From positions 21,001-85,000 of the forward strand of contig CACGVC010000003.1 in NCBI GenBank assembly GCA_902576335.1: DNA of 64,000 nt, given 5' to 3'. The DNA is from an uncultured Pelagibacteraceae bacterium (lineage in GTDB: Bacteria > Pseudomonadota > Alphaproteobacteria > Pelagibacterales > Pelagibacteraceae). Numbering within the stretch: position 1 is the stretch's first letter; every line of letters begins with the position of its first letter. A program made the translations under genes and the position numbers. The notes under the pieces are model-generated. The model ran no database searches. It worked only from the letters and a program-made list of their open reading frames with translations, and had not been told where the DNA came from. This document shows, piece after piece, positions 29,512 to 40,582 of this stretch.

Positions 29512-31177
29512 AAATCGAATTAATAAAAAAAGTTAAAATAAGATTTTTTTGCAATTCAATTCTCGCATTTTGAATATTTGAACTTTCATTATTAAAAAAC
29601 TTTTTTAGTAAATAGGTTACTTTATTTGTATATTCAGATTTAAATATATTGCAATTATAAGTACTTCGAATTTCACTAATTATTTCACTTGAAAAACCTT
29701 TTCTTTTCTTAAACTTTTCATTTTTGATTAAATAAATAACTTTAGAATTTTGAGTACTTCTCAATATATAATCTAAGTAAAATAAGTCCCATGTTATTTT
29801 TTGACAAACTTTATGTGGATTTAAATCAAATCCTCTAAAGTTCTCATTTAAACTTTTCGATAATCGTCTCAAGTCAAAGTTCTCTATATCATATGTAATT
29901 TTATAATATTCATTACTCTTGAATTCATCCAAGTAAATATAGGTGATCTGTTCTCGATTATGTAATAATTTTTGATTAGTATTTTCTAATATTATTTTTT
30001 CAGCATAACTTATTTTATACTGTATATTTTTTGCAAAATTGTAATTCTCAAATTGAAGATTAATAATTAATAAAGGAATAAGTGAGAAAAACATAATGTA
30101 TAAAAATTTAATAATTTTATTTTTATGAATATTTTCTGAAACCAAAATTAAAAATAATGTTAAAATTACAGACAACGATGCAAGCGATCTATTACCATAT
30201 CCAAAAAAAAATATTTTTGATTCTGATGCTACATGCATAAGAATTAATAAAAAAGTTGAAATAATAAATGAAATTAAAATTTTTTTTTTTTGTAAATCTC
30301 GATGATAGATTTTAACTCTAAAATATTTAAATATTAGAAAACTTATTGATAATAATAGAAATAAATTAATTAGATTTTTTTTTAAAATTATAATGATTAA
30401 ATCAAGAAAAGAAAAAAAAGTATTAATTAAAAGAAATAAATTTAAAAAAAAATTATGGATTATATGACTAACACTAAAGTTATCAATTCTAAATCTAGAT
30501 ACGTCAGAGCCATCAGGTAATAATAAGCTTTGAGATAAAAATCCAAATAAAATAAAAAAAAATAAAATAGATAAATCTAAAATTATTTTCTTAAATTTAT
30601 TTTTATCAAAAATTAAAAAGGCTATATTCATTCCAACCAATGGCAAAGCACTTTCATAAGTTATAATTAATAAATATAAAAATATTGAGGAAATAAAATA
30701 ATTAAGAATATTTAAATTATTTAAATATTTTTTTAAAAAATAAAAACTTAAAGACCAAAGCAAAATTGAAAGATTACCTGAAATTTGCATACCGGGAGAT
30801 AAAATATTCGTATAAGAAAAAATTGGGAAAAATAAAAAAATTAATGCAAAAAATTTTATTAATGAATTTTTAAAATAATCTTTAAGTGAACTTAAAATAA
30901 TCAATGATGAAGATCCCAAAATTAAAATATTTAATGAATATTGTAATTTAAAACTGTGAGCAAAAAATTGTGAATCTATTGCAAAGAATAGGGCTAACAA
31001 CGGTCTATTATAAAATGCAGGATGTATTGCTTTAAACGACGAAATAAAATCTAAGTTAGAAATTGAATAAATAGTCCAATCATCTACTAAATAAATTCCT
31101 TCAAAAAAACCGTAAAAATAAATACTTATAAAAAAAATAAAAATAATAATTTCCTTTTTATGAATTAGAGTTTTCAT
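29492..31177 (-). CDS. Polytopic membrane protein, putative GT-C glycosyltransferase
   Basis: Many TM helices, YLVDDWTIY acidic pair in first loop, soluble C-terminus. Confidence 0.5.
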   Translation of the reverse strand: MKTLIHKKEIIIFIFFISIYFYGFFEGIYLVDDWTIYSISNLDFISSFKAIHPAFYNRPLLALFFAIDSQFFAHSFKLQYSLNILILGSSSLIILSSLKDYFKNSLIKFFALIFLFFPIFSYTNILSPGMQISGNLSILLWSLSFYFLKKYLNNLNILNYFISSIFLYLLIITYESALPLVGMNIAFLIFDKNKFKKIILDLSILFFFILFGFLSQSLLLPDGSDVSRFRIDNFSVSHIIHNFFLNLFLLINTFFSFLDLIIIILKKNLINLFLLLSISFLIFKYFRVKIYHRDLQKKKILISFIISTFLLILMHVASESKIFFFGYGNRSLASLSVILTLFLILVSENIHKNKIIKFLYIMFFSLIPLLIINLQFENYNFAKNIQYKISYAEKIILENTNQKLLHNREQITYIYLDEFKSNEYYKITYDIENFDLRRLSKSLNENFRGFDLNPHKVCQKITWDLFYLDYILRSTQNSKVIYLIKNEKFKKRKGFSSEIISEIRSTYNCNIFKSEYTNKVTYLLKKFFNNESSNIQNARIELQKNLILTFFINSIYAIFSK

Positions 31178-31221
31178 GTTTATTATATTTTTTAAATTAT
31201 AGCTGTAAGAACACTATAATC

Positions 31222-32148
31222 CTATAATTCAATTGGTGCTAAAAATATATTAAGAAAATTTAATCGATTTTGTAATGCATAAATTGAAGTAAAAATTATT
31301 AAAAATATCAACAAGATTAATTCTTTACTTCTATAAAGCTTTTCTGGTGTTTGCGCTATTGAGTTTTTGCTAAGACCTAACCTAAAGTAAACTGTAAATA
31401 AACCTACTATAAATGGAAAAGTTAAAATAAATTCAATTTTGTATTTAATTAAAAATATTCCCAAAAAAAACGGCACACACATTGCAAAAAAGAAAGAGAG
31501 GCAAAGTAGAATACTTTCATCATAATATTTGAAAGATTTTCTATATTTAAAGGCTAATTGTTTATTATTCAAATATTTATATTCTGCATACCTTTTCATT
31601 GTCATTAAAAAGGCTCCGCCTGTCCAAAAAACAATTAAAAGACTACTAGGAGGAAAAATTGTATCAATTAAAATAAACCAACCCAATAAAAATCTAATAA
31701 CATTATTAAACGATTCCGAAATTATATCTAAATATGGTTTATCTTTAGTTCTGATTGGTGGAATATTATAAAACCATCCTGATACAATAAAAAGAAACAA
31801 GGTAATTTTATAAAAAAAATTAAAACCAATAATAAGTAAAAAAGAACTAGTTACCAAAAGAAAATAAACAGACAATAGAGAAGATAATGAAATTTTTTTT
31901 TTAACAAAACTTCTTTTTTTTTTTATTGGATGAAATTTGTCATATTTTGAGTCTAAGTGCTCATTTATTAAATAATTTGAAGATGCTGCCAACGAGGAAG
32001 ATAATAAGCATAAAAATAAATTTAATAAATTTTCAGTAAGATTTTCATAATTTCCAATAAAAAAAAGACTTGCTAAAAAACCTGGTATTATGAAAATATT
32101 TTTGAACCAATGATCTAGTCTTAAGGATTTTATTATTTGGTCAGTCAT
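31222..32148 (-). CDS. UbiA-family prenyltransferase, polyprenyl-phosphate phosphoribosyltransferase (DPPR synthase)-like
   Basis: LRLDHWFKNIFI, NYLINEHLDSKYDKFHPIKKKR, MTMKRYAEYKYL motifs. Confidence 0.75.
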   Translation of the reverse strand: MTDQIIKSLRLDHWFKNIFIIPGFLASLFFIGNYENLTENLLNLFLCLLSSSLAASSNYLINEHLDSKYDKFHPIKKKRSFVKKKISLSSLLSVYFLLVTSSFLLIIGFNFFYKITLFLFIVSGWFYNIPPIRTKDKPYLDIISESFNNVIRFLLGWFILIDTIFPPSSLLIVFWTGGAFLMTMKRYAEYKYLNNKQLAFKYRKSFKYYDESILLCLSFFFAMCVPFFLGIFLIKYKIEFILTFPFIVGLFTVYFRLGLSKNSIAQTPEKLYRSKELILLIFLIIFTSIYALQNRLNFLNIFLAPIEL

Positions 32149-32935
32149 TATTTTTTCTAAAAGATATATACAAAATTTTAAACATATCTAAAGGTAAAAT
32201 CTTACTTAAAATTCTTAAAGTAATCGGAATGACAAAAATTAAGCTCAATAAAAAGTTATTTTTCATCAGAAAAAATAATAAATAAAATTCTGATTGTATA
32301 GTTTTCAAATTGCGTCTTCTTTTAAAAGTATTAACATCAAGATTCGAATAAACTAAAGTTTTTTGTATGTTACCAATTTTTAATTTATTCATAAAAGACA
32401 TTAACCATAAAGCATAATCTTCCATGAAAGGAATCTCTGGATATCCACCAATTTTTAAAATTTTTTTTTTATTGTATATAACTGTCATATGATTTATTGG
32501 ATTTCTAAATATTAAATTAATTAAAAATATATACTTAGGCATAATTTTGACCAATTTTTTCCCTTCGAATTTTTCACATAAGTTGCTTCCTAATATGTCT
32601 AATTTATTATTTTTAAAAAATTTTAATTGCTCTTCAAATCTTTTTTTTGAATTTTTGTCATCAGCATCACATCTAAAAACAAGATCATTTTTAGTTTTAT
32701 TTAAACCAAAGTTTAGTATTTTTGAAAGGCTAGTTTTTTTTTTATAGTATATTTTTATTCGTTTATTATTTTTTAGTTTAAAAAATAAATTTTTTTTTTT
32801 CTTGTCTACTATTCCATCAACTATAATTACAAAATCATCAAATTTTTTAGAATTATTTAAAATAGACCTTAACGAATTTTCTAAATCGCTAAATTTAATT
32901 CCATTATGTACTGGCATTAAAACAGAAAATTTCAT
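32141..32935 (-). CDS. Family 2 glycosyltransferase
   Basis: SVLMPVHNG, VFRCDADDKNSKKRFEEQ, GYPEIPFMEDYALW. Confidence 0.85.
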   Translation of the reverse strand: MKFSVLMPVHNGIKFSDLENSLRSILNNSKKFDDFVIIVDGIVDKKKKNLFFKLKNNKRIKIYYKKKTSLSKILNFGLNKTKNDLVFRCDADDKNSKKRFEEQLKFFKNNKLDILGSNLCEKFEGKKLVKIMPKYIFLINLIFRNPINHMTVIYNKKKILKIGGYPEIPFMEDYALWLMSFMNKLKIGNIQKTLVYSNLDVNTFKRRRNLKTIQSEFYLLFFLMKNNFLLSLIFVIPITLRILSKILPLDMFKILYISFRKNND

Positions 32936-34008
32936 ATTTGAATATTTTTTTGAATAATTTTTTTTAAAGTTAAAAAACTAAAATTTTTTTTGTAATAATC
33001 TCTAATTTTTTTTGTCTCGTTTTTTTTTTTAATTAAATGTATAATTTTATTTTTCATCTCATTTAAATTTGAGCATTTAAATATAAATTTATTAGCATTA
33101 ATATTACCTAAATTAAATGAGATTGAACTCTTACCTAGTGATAAAGCTTCTATAATAGTTACTGGAAATACTTCTGTAATTGATGTGGAAATTAAATAAT
33201 TACACTTTTTTAATGAACTAATAATATTTTTTTTTGTTCCTTTGATAAAAATAACATTTTTGATATTTTTTTTTTTAATAAACTTTTTAACTTTAGATAA
33301 ATAATTATAATTATAATTTGTATAGCAAATTACAAACTTGATATTTAAATTTTTAAGCTGATTTGCTAAATTAACAAATTTCATTTGACACTTGATATGA
33401 TCAACATAACCAATGTTAAGTAATATTTTATTATCATTTTGTTTAAATTTGTAATTTCTATATTTCTCAAATCTTGAAGTGTTAAAATATTTTATAATTT
33501 TTGATTTTGAAAAATATTTTACAAACAATAAATCAATATTTCTAAAATTTTCAAATTTTGTGGAGAATGTAAAAAAATAGTCTAATTTTCTAAGAATTAG
33601 ATACATAAAAAACATATATGGTATCCAAATAATAAATCTTAAAAAATACGAAAGTTTCATTGAGTAAGGAAAAATTGAAACCCCATGACTAAATAAGCAA
33701 GTTTTTATTCTCAAGTTTTGAGCCGAATAAATAAAAATTTCAGAGATAAAAGTTTGCAAACTTTCAACTATGACTAAATCAGGATTAAAATTTTTGATTA
33801 TTTTTTTAGCTCTTAAATTATACATCCTAGATCTTGGTAATAATCTATAGAAACTCTTATCATAAGAATTTCCAAAAAATGATTTTGATGTCACTAGTTT
33901 ATAATTATTTCCCTTTTCCTTTAAAATTTTTTTATGAAAATAAGAAGATACGCCTAATCCTGTTTTATTGGTGGGGTAAATTTCTTTTGTAATATGGAGA
34001 ATTTTCAT
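32932..34008 (-). CDS. Glycosyltransferase (GT4-like)
   Basis: ILHITKEIYPTNKTGLGVSSYF N-terminus; ISTSITEVFPVTIIEALSLGKSSISF. Confidence 0.78.
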   Translation of the reverse strand: MKILHITKEIYPTNKTGLGVSSYFHKKILKEKGNNYKLVTSKSFFGNSYDKSFYRLLPRSRMYNLRAKKIIKNFNPDLVIVESLQTFISEIFIYSAQNLRIKTCLFSHGVSIFPYSMKLSYFLRFIIWIPYMFFMYLILRKLDYFFTFSTKFENFRNIDLLFVKYFSKSKIIKYFNTSRFEKYRNYKFKQNDNKILLNIGYVDHIKCQMKFVNLANQLKNLNIKFVICYTNYNYNYLSKVKKFIKKKNIKNVIFIKGTKKNIISSLKKCNYLISTSITEVFPVTIIEALSLGKSSISFNLGNINANKFIFKCSNLNEMKNKIIHLIKKKNETKKIRDYYKKNFSFLTLKKIIQKNIQI

Positions 34009-35195
34009 TTAATTTTTGTTTTGATCAATCTTATAACTACTTCAGTGAACCAAATAATAATTATCAATTTAAGGCAAAAACCAAAATTATGAACAAAATT
34101 TCCTCTTAAAGCCATAATTATCAAATAAATAGAAATAACATAAATAAACTTATCAGATTTAAATATAAATTTAGTTACAAAACCAAACGTCAGAAAATAA
34201 ATCAAAAAGACCCAATGATATAAATAGATCGAGTCAATTCCCCTCGTTGAATAATTTTTCATTAAATTTGATGGGTAATAGTTTATTAAATCATTATTAA
34301 AATAAAAAAAGTTGTTCAGAAAAAACTTTATATTATCTTTAAATACTTCAACATAATCTAGGTAAATTAACTGGTTGATTGCTTTTACTGAACTGATGAA
34401 TAAGCTATTTGTTTCCCAATAAAAAGAGAGTAAAAATGCTCCTCCTCTTGTTAATAAATCTCTATAAAAAACTATAAAAAATAAAATCAATATTAATAAT
34501 ACAGAATATTTAAAATTTATTTTATCAGAATAAATTGCTAGAAAATAAATAAAAATTATAAATAATTCAATTCTTGATAATGTAATTATGTTATAAAAAA
34601 ATAGAGATACAAGAAAAATAAATCCGATGTTATTTTTTTTTAAGATTAAATAAAAGGAACAAATCAATAATATATTTATATGAGTATTTCTTTTATCCAA
34701 AAAATTATAATAAATATAATACCTATCAAGACTTTTTTCATAAGAACCTAAAAAAATATTATTTACGTGGAAAGATGAAATATTAAAAATATCGATCAAT
34801 AAAAAAAAATAGGCAACCAAACAAACAAATGTAATTGCAAGAATATATTCCTCATTTTTTTTTTTAGATTTAAATATTGTTGGAATTTTAATTAAAATAA
34901 TAGCTAAAATTAAAAATGTAAAAAAATAAAAAAAAGATATTCTGTAAGATGAAAATAATTTTAAGTTATCCCAAATAAACCATCTTAGCTCTGCCTCGCT
35001 TATATTTATAAAAAAATTACTTAAGAAAATATTAAAATTATTATCTTTTACATCTAGAAAATTTCCTTTGAATAAAACCCAATCGTAATTAATAATTTTA
35101 TCAATATAATTAAAAAAAAATGTTGGTACAAAATAATAATAAATAGACAATATAAATATAAAAACAAAAAATAAATAATTTTTTTTATAATTCAT
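34005..35195 (-). CDS. Polytopic membrane protein, putative O-antigen polymerase (Wzy-like)
   Basis: Many TM helices, location between GTs and flippase; no decisive motif. Confidence 0.4.
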   Translation of the reverse strand: MNYKKNYLFFVFIFILSIYYYFVPTFFFNYIDKIINYDWVLFKGNFLDVKDNNFNIFLSNFFINISEAELRWFIWDNLKLFSSYRISFFYFFTFLILAIILIKIPTIFKSKKKNEEYILAITFVCLVAYFFLLIDIFNISSFHVNNIFLGSYEKSLDRYYIYYNFLDKRNTHINILLICSFYLILKKNNIGFIFLVSLFFYNIITLSRIELFIIFIYFLAIYSDKINFKYSVLLILILFFIVFYRDLLTRGGAFLLSFYWETNSLFISSVKAINQLIYLDYVEVFKDNIKFFLNNFFYFNNDLINYYPSNLMKNYSTRGIDSIYLYHWVFLIYFLTFGFVTKFIFKSDKFIYVISIYLIIMALRGNFVHNFGFCLKLIIIIWFTEVVIRLIKTKIK

Positions 35196-36333
35196 AATTT
35201 TGAAACTTTTTTCTAAAAAAAATAAAAACAGTTATCAAATTAAAGATCTGTATTACGAATAAACTAATAGCAAAACTTTTTAGATCATTTGCATAAAACG
35301 TAAATAATATTAATAATACCAACATATTTAGGAAATTTATTATTAATAAATAATTTTCATAGAGATTTTTGTACATTCTATCGTACCATAATCCAGAAGT
35401 AGAATTTAAAATAAAAGATGATGACATTAAGAATATTTCAAATTTGTAATTTTTTAGTTCATAGATATACAAAAAAATTTTATTTAAGTTTTTAAATTTT
35501 TCTAAAAAATAAATTTCATTTAAGTTTAAATTCCAAAAATTAATAATTAACATAATTAAAAACAATATAGAAAAAAGTAGAATTAATTTAAAAACAATTC
35601 CTAAATATTTTCTTATTTTTTTTCCAGATGTGATTTTAAACCTTTCCTCCCTAAAAAAAATTTCTGAAAAAATTTGAAAAATAGAACTAATTCTGTTTAT
35701 AAGAAAATAAGATATTAAAATTTTTGGAAAAAAAAGTGAAATAAAAATCTTATCTAAAGAAAATAATGATGATCCCAAAAATGTAATAAGTGAGCTTTTA
35801 AAGGAGTATCCATTTTTATTAAAACTAATCTCTATTTTTCCGTAAATATATACTGAGGCAATTAAATTTATTAGTGTAAAAAATAAAATTAAATTTAAAA
35901 AAGAAACCTCTAAAAGAATAGAAAAGTAAACTGAAAAAAACTTAAGAATCGCTACAAAAAACAAATATTTAGAGTTTGAAGTTAGCATATCTTTGTATGC
36001 AGCTTTTGCTGATATTAAATTTATCCAACATAAATTTAAACTCAAAATAATGAAAACAAAACCAATCAAAAAATCATATTTAATTGAGCAAAATATGAAA
36101 ATTAAAATTTTTAAGCATAAGTAAAATATTAAAATTTCCTTTCTTATTGATATGGTCCTTTTATTTTGAAAAAAAAACTGAATAGATCCAAAAACTCCAT
36201 TCAATAAACTTGAAATCGAAATTAGCTGAATATAAATAAAAAAGTCATCCGTAAAATCTTTTGCCAAAATTAAAAAATAAAACTGAAAAAAAATAGATAG
36301 AGAAGAATAAATGTAAAAAGTTTTTCTACTCAA
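35185..36333 (-). CDS. Polytopic membrane protein, putative polysaccharide flippase (Wzx-like)
   Basis: Many TM helices, MATE-like layout, context. Confidence 0.4.
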   Translation of the reverse strand: MSRKTFYIYSSLSIFFQFYFLILAKDFTDDFFIYIQLISISSLLNGVFGSIQFFFQNKRTISIRKEILIFYLCLKILIFIFCSIKYDFLIGFVFIILSLNLCWINLISAKAAYKDMLTSNSKYLFFVAILKFFSVYFSILLEVSFLNLILFFTLINLIASVYIYGKIEISFNKNGYSFKSSLITFLGSSLFSLDKIFISLFFPKILISYFLINRISSIFQIFSEIFFREERFKITSGKKIRKYLGIVFKLILLFSILFLIMLIINFWNLNLNEIYFLEKFKNLNKIFLYIYELKNYKFEIFLMSSSFILNSTSGLWYDRMYKNLYENYLLIINFLNMLVLLILFTFYANDLKSFAISLFVIQIFNLITVFIFFRKKFQNYEL

Positions 36334-36349
36334 TTTTAGAGCCCATTAA

Positions 36350-37597
36350 TTACTTTAATGTCTTATAATTACCCAATTTGTTTAGAGAATTAAACATTAA
36401 ACCAAGCACTAACCAATATTGTGACCCATTCCATGTTGTAAAAAAACTACCATTTGATGATAATGGCCATATATAAGCTAGATATAGACTAAAGGAACAA
36501 ATAAATAAGTAAAATTCTATTTTATCTATCTGATTTTTGGTGAATAAAAATTTAAATGATTTTAAAACTATAATTAAATTAAAAGCTATAAATAAAAATA
36601 ATCCTAATAATCCTGTTTCAGACATTAGCTCTAAATATAAATTATGCGGATGTGTAGAGCATAGTTGATGTCCATTTTCAGGTCTTAAGTCATTTAGCTC
36701 TATATCGCAATCAACTCTAAAATTTTTTACACCAACACCATTTAAAGGATTTTTTTTCCATAAACGATATCCTGAGCTATATAATTTTCCATAAGTACTA
36801 TCCTCAAAATTTAAAATTATATTTTTAAAATCCCCGTACCTATTTTGTACATGTGAACTATTGAAATTAATTAAAATAATTAAACTTAAGAAAAGTGTAA
36901 GAATTAAAATTTTATATTTTTTTAAAAAAATTAAAGTTAATATTAAGCTAAAGCAAAATAATAAAAAAGCCATTCTTTCACCTGTAATCAATATAATTAT
37001 CGTACTTGAAATAATAAAAAGAATTAATTGAAATATTTTTTTTTTATTTTTAAAAAAATTATATAAGAAATAACTCATTAAAATTATGCAAAATTTTTGC
37101 AGATATGATCCTGCGATCAATTCATCACCAAAGAAACCCGCAAATCTATCTCCATGATCAGGATAACCGAATATGTCTTTACCAAAAAAAAATTGTATTA
37201 AAATATCTACTTTTGTTAAAAAAATAATTAATATCCAAAATATAAAAACTTTCTCTAAAGTAATTCTTTGAAAAGCAAAAAAATATATACATCCAAAAAA
37301 TAATATAAACCTGATAAAGAAAAATGAAGTTTTTAATGATGATAAAAAATTTGTTGCAAAAAAAGAGTTTATTAAAATATAAAAATAGAAAGTTAAAATT
37401 ATTAAAATAAATTTTTCCTTAAATACCAAAAATTTATTTTCTCTTTTTGCCAATATGATAAAAAAAATTGAGCATAATAATGTCAAAAAATTAACAAAAG
37501 GTGAACCAAGAATATAAAAAATAGGGCTAATTAAAATTAAAACATCTAATAAATACTTTAAATCAAAATTTATTTTTTTCTGTAAGTAGTATTTCAT
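36350..37597 (-). CDS. O-antigen ligase/polymerase family (WaaL/Wzy_C-like)
   Basis: GDRFAGFFGDELIAGSYL, NPLNGVGVKNFRVDC...STHPHNLYLELMSETGLLGLFLF, classic ligase motif. Confidence 0.85.
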   Translation of the reverse strand: MKYYLQKKINFDLKYLLDVLILISPIFYILGSPFVNFLTLLCSIFFIILAKRENKFLVFKEKFILIILTFYFYILINSFFATNFLSSLKTSFFFIRFILFFGCIYFFAFQRITLEKVFIFWILIIFLTKVDILIQFFFGKDIFGYPDHGDRFAGFFGDELIAGSYLQKFCIILMSYFLYNFFKNKKKIFQLILFIISSTIIILITGERMAFLLFCFSLILTLIFLKKYKILILTLFLSLIILINFNSSHVQNRYGDFKNIILNFEDSTYGKLYSSGYRLWKKNPLNGVGVKNFRVDCDIELNDLRPENGHQLCSTHPHNLYLELMSETGLLGLFLFIAFNLIIVLKSFKFLFTKNQIDKIEFYLFICSFSLYLAYIWPLSSNGSFFTTWNGSQYWLVLGLMFNSLNKLGNYKTLK

Positions 37598-37619
37598 TTA
37601 TAGTAATTATATTTACACA

Positions 37620-38639
37620 ATGGATATTTCTTTTTTTCAAAAAATATTATTTATAATTTTAATTTCTTTCTTTGTTAATTTAATATTAACTTTGATATAC
37701 ATAAATCTTGCAAAAAAATATAGTTTTTTCGATATACCTGAAAACATAAGTGTCCATAAAAAAAAAATTATAACTGCAAGTGGAATAACTTTTGTTATAA
37801 CTTTTCAAGTTTTGGGTATAATTTATTTTTTCACTAACATTTCTGATAATTTAAACTTTGAATTTTATGGAAAATTTTGGATATTCTATTTTAGCATTTT
37901 ATTATTGGGAATTTTTTTTTTCTTCGATGACATAAAAAAGATTAATCCTGTATATAAGCTTTTTTTTCAGACAACTATTCTTTTTTTATCAATACCTTTG
38001 TTAAACTTAAATTATTTTCCTTTTGAAAATTACACTAAATTAAATTTAATAATTGGTCTATATTTTTGGGTTTATACAATAAATATCATCAACTTTACTG
38101 ATGGAACAGATGGCTTTCTTTCAACTAATTGTTTAATTTCCTTTATTGCAATTTCATTAACCGAAATTAATCAATCGAATTATTCATTTACATTAATGTT
38201 AAGTCTGATTTCAATTGGTATTATGATTTCTTATTTAATTTTCAACAAACCACCTGCTAAAATTTTTATGGGAGATACAGGAAGTATAATTTTAGGATTC
38301 ACTTTATTTGTTTGTTCTTACAAATTATTAATAGATGGATATTGGTATATTGTCTTTTCTTATATAATTTACACTTATCTTGATTGCACATTAACACTTA
38401 TTAATAAAATTTTGAAAGGCTATCTTCCTTGGGCTAGGTTATTTGATTATAATTTCTTGAAACCCATTAAAAAAAATATTTCTAATAAATCAAAAGTTTT
38501 TTATATAAATTTAACTTATAATTTGTTGATACTCTTAATTATAATTTTACAACTTTACTTTCAGTTAAACTATTTATTTGTTTTATCATTCATTTTAGCT
38601 TTATTTAAAATTAAAATCTATAAGGTCTTAGGAGGATAA
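37620..38639 (+). CDS. MraY/WecA-like polyprenyl-phosphate sugar-1-phosphate transferase (PNPT)
   Basis: [39 protein letters not shown]. Confidence 0.9.
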   Translation: MDISFFQKILFIILISFFVNLILTLIYINLAKKYSFFDIPENISVHKKKIITASGITFVITFQVLGIIYFFTNISDNLNFEFYGKFWIFYFSILLLGIFFFFDDIKKINPVYKLFFQTTILFLSIPLLNLNYFPFENYTKLNLIIGLYFWVYTINIINFTDGTDGFLSTNCLISFIAISLTEINQSNYSFTLMLSLISIGIMISYLIFNKPPAKIFMGDTGSIILGFTLFVCSYKLLIDGYWYIVFSYIIYTYLDCTLTLINKILKGYLPWARLFDYNFLKPIKKNISNKSKVFYINLTYNLLILLIIILQLYFQLNYLFVLSFILALFKIKIYKVLGG

Positions 38640-39662
38640 GTTTTCTAAATCAGAAGCAACCATCTCTTTAACTAATTTAATATAATTTATTTTTGGCGTC
38701 CATTTTAATATCTTTTTTGCCTTCATATTATTTCCCTTTAAAAAGTTAACTTCATTTGGTCTGAATAATCTTTTATCAATCTTAACTAAAACATTTTTTG
38801 TTTTTTTATCTATACCAACCTCATTTAAAGATTTTCCTCTCCAAATAATTTCAACATCAATGCACTTGAATGCATCTTCAACAAATTTTCTTACTGTAAA
38901 GCTTTTTCCAGTAGCTAAAACAAAATCATCTGGTTTCTTTTGTTGTAATATTTTGTGCATGCCTTCAACGTAATCTTTTGCATGTCCCCAATCTCTTTTA
39001 GCATCAAGATTACCAAGATACATTAATTTTTGTTTTCCTAACTTTATTTTAGCAACTGCCATAGTAATTTTTTTACTGACAAAAGTTTCTCCTCTTAAGG
39101 GGCTTTCATGATTAAACAATATTCCATTACAAGCAAAAATCTTATAAGCATCTCTATAATTTTTGGTAATATGGTATGCGTAAACCTTTGCGGTTCCATA
39201 TGGACTTTCTGGACTTAATATTGATTTTTCTGACTGTGGAGCAGGAGTGTTGCCAAACATTTCGGACGTAGATGCTTGATAAAATTTTATATTCTTTTTT
39301 TTTCCAACATTTCTAATAGCTTCTAAAATTCTTAGAGGACCTAAAGCATCACAATTAGCAGTATACTCAGGAGTTTCAAAACTAACTTTAACATGAGATT
39401 GGGCACCCAAATTATAAATTTCATCAGGTAAAATATCTGAAATTAAATTTTGTATATTAGAAGTATCTGTTAAATCTCCATAATGTAAAATTAATCTTCT
39501 ATTTTTTTTATATGGGTCCTCATAAATACCATCTACCCTCGAAGTATTGTATGAAGAGGACCTTCTTTTAATTCCGTGCACTTCATATTTTCGTTTAAGC
39601 AAATACCTCGCTAAATATGCACCATCTTGTCCAGTAACACCAAAAATTAAAGCTTTTTTCAT
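38628..39662 (-). CDS. gmd: GDP-mannose 4,6-dehydratase
   Basis: [57 protein letters not shown]. Confidence 0.96.
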   Translation of the reverse strand: MKKALIFGVTGQDGAYLARYLLKRKYEVHGIKRRSSSYNTSRVDGIYEDPYKKNRRLILHYGDLTDTSNIQNLISDILPDEIYNLGAQSHVKVSFETPEYTANCDALGPLRILEAIRNVGKKKNIKFYQASTSEMFGNTPAPQSEKSILSPESPYGTAKVYAYHITKNYRDAYKIFACNGILFNHESPLRGETFVSKKITMAVAKIKLGKQKLMYLGNLDAKRDWGHAKDYVEGMHKILQQKKPDDFVLATGKSFTVRKFVEDAFKCIDVEIIWRGKSLNEVGIDKKTKNVLVKIDKRLFRPNEVNFLKGNNMKAKKILKWTPKINYIKLVKEMVASDLENLSS

Positions 39663-40582
39663 TTTAATGAATTATACCAATTTATAGTTTCTTTTAACCC
39701 TTTATCCAAACTAATACTAGGTTTCCAGCCAATTTTTTTTAATTTATTAATATTCAATCTTTTTCTTGGAGTACCGTCTGGATACTTTCTATTAAAAATG
39801 ATTTTTCCATCATAACCAACAATTTTTTTTATTTTAAAAGCAAGAGATTTAATTGAGATTTCTTGACCTGTACCAATATTAATTGGTTTATCATCATTGT
39901 ATTTATCAATAGCAAATATTATTGCTCTAGCCAAATCCTCAGCGTATATAAATTCTCTTAATGGTTTGCCAGTTCCCCAGAGTTCAACTATATTTTGTTT
40001 ATTTAGTTTTGCTTTTGAAATTTTGTTTATTAAACCTGGAATCACGTGACTATTATAGTCGTCAAAATTGTCATATTTACCATAAACATTTGTCGGCATT
40101 AGAGATATATGATTACAATTATACTGTTTTCTATATGCTTCAATTAACTTCAATCCTGCTATTTTTGCTATACCATACCATTCGTTTGTTTTTTCTAAGT
40201 AGTCCGAAAGTAAGTATTCCTCTTTTATTGGTTGTTTGGAGTTTCTTGGATAAATACAAGAAGATCCTAAAAAAATAATTTTTTCAACTTTATTTTTCTG
40301 ACAGGCTTCAATGAAATTAATTTGTATTTTTAAATTTTCTAATAAAAAATTTACTGGATACTTATTATTTGCATAAATTCCCCCTACTTTAGCAGCACAT
40401 AAAACAGCTATTGAAGGTCTGTTTTTTTTTAAAAATAAATTAATTCTATTTCTTTTAAATAAATCACATTGACTTCTACTGCTACCTATTACTCTTCTTT
40501 TATTTTTTTTTAAAATATTAATCAAATTTTTTCCGACCATTCCATTAGCTCCAGCAACCCAAATTTTAGAATTTTTATTCAT
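39659..40582 (-). CDS. fcl: GDP-L-fucose synthase
   Basis: [47 protein letters not shown]. Confidence 0.95.
   Translation of the reverse strand: MNKNSKIWVAGANGMVGKNLINILKKNKRRVIGSSRSQCDLFKRNRINLFLKKNRPSIAVLCAAKVGGIYANNKYPVNFLLENLKIQINFIEACQKNKVEKIIFLGSSCIYPRNSKQPIKEEYLLSDYLEKTNEWYGIAKIAGLKLIEAYRKQYNCNHISLMPTNVYGKYDNFDDYNSHVIPGLINKISKAKLNKQNIVELWGTGKPLREFIYAEDLARAIIFAIDKYNDDKPINIGTGQEISIKSLAFKIKKIVGYDGKIIFNRKYPDGTPRKRLNINKLKKIGWKPSISLDKGLKETINWYNSLK

Noticed and set aside
27221-32747. Plus-strand ORFs 27221-27403, 27910-28119, 29174-29473, 31529-31771, 32547-32747
   Set aside because: Antisense to well-supported minus-strand genes; low-complexity translations.
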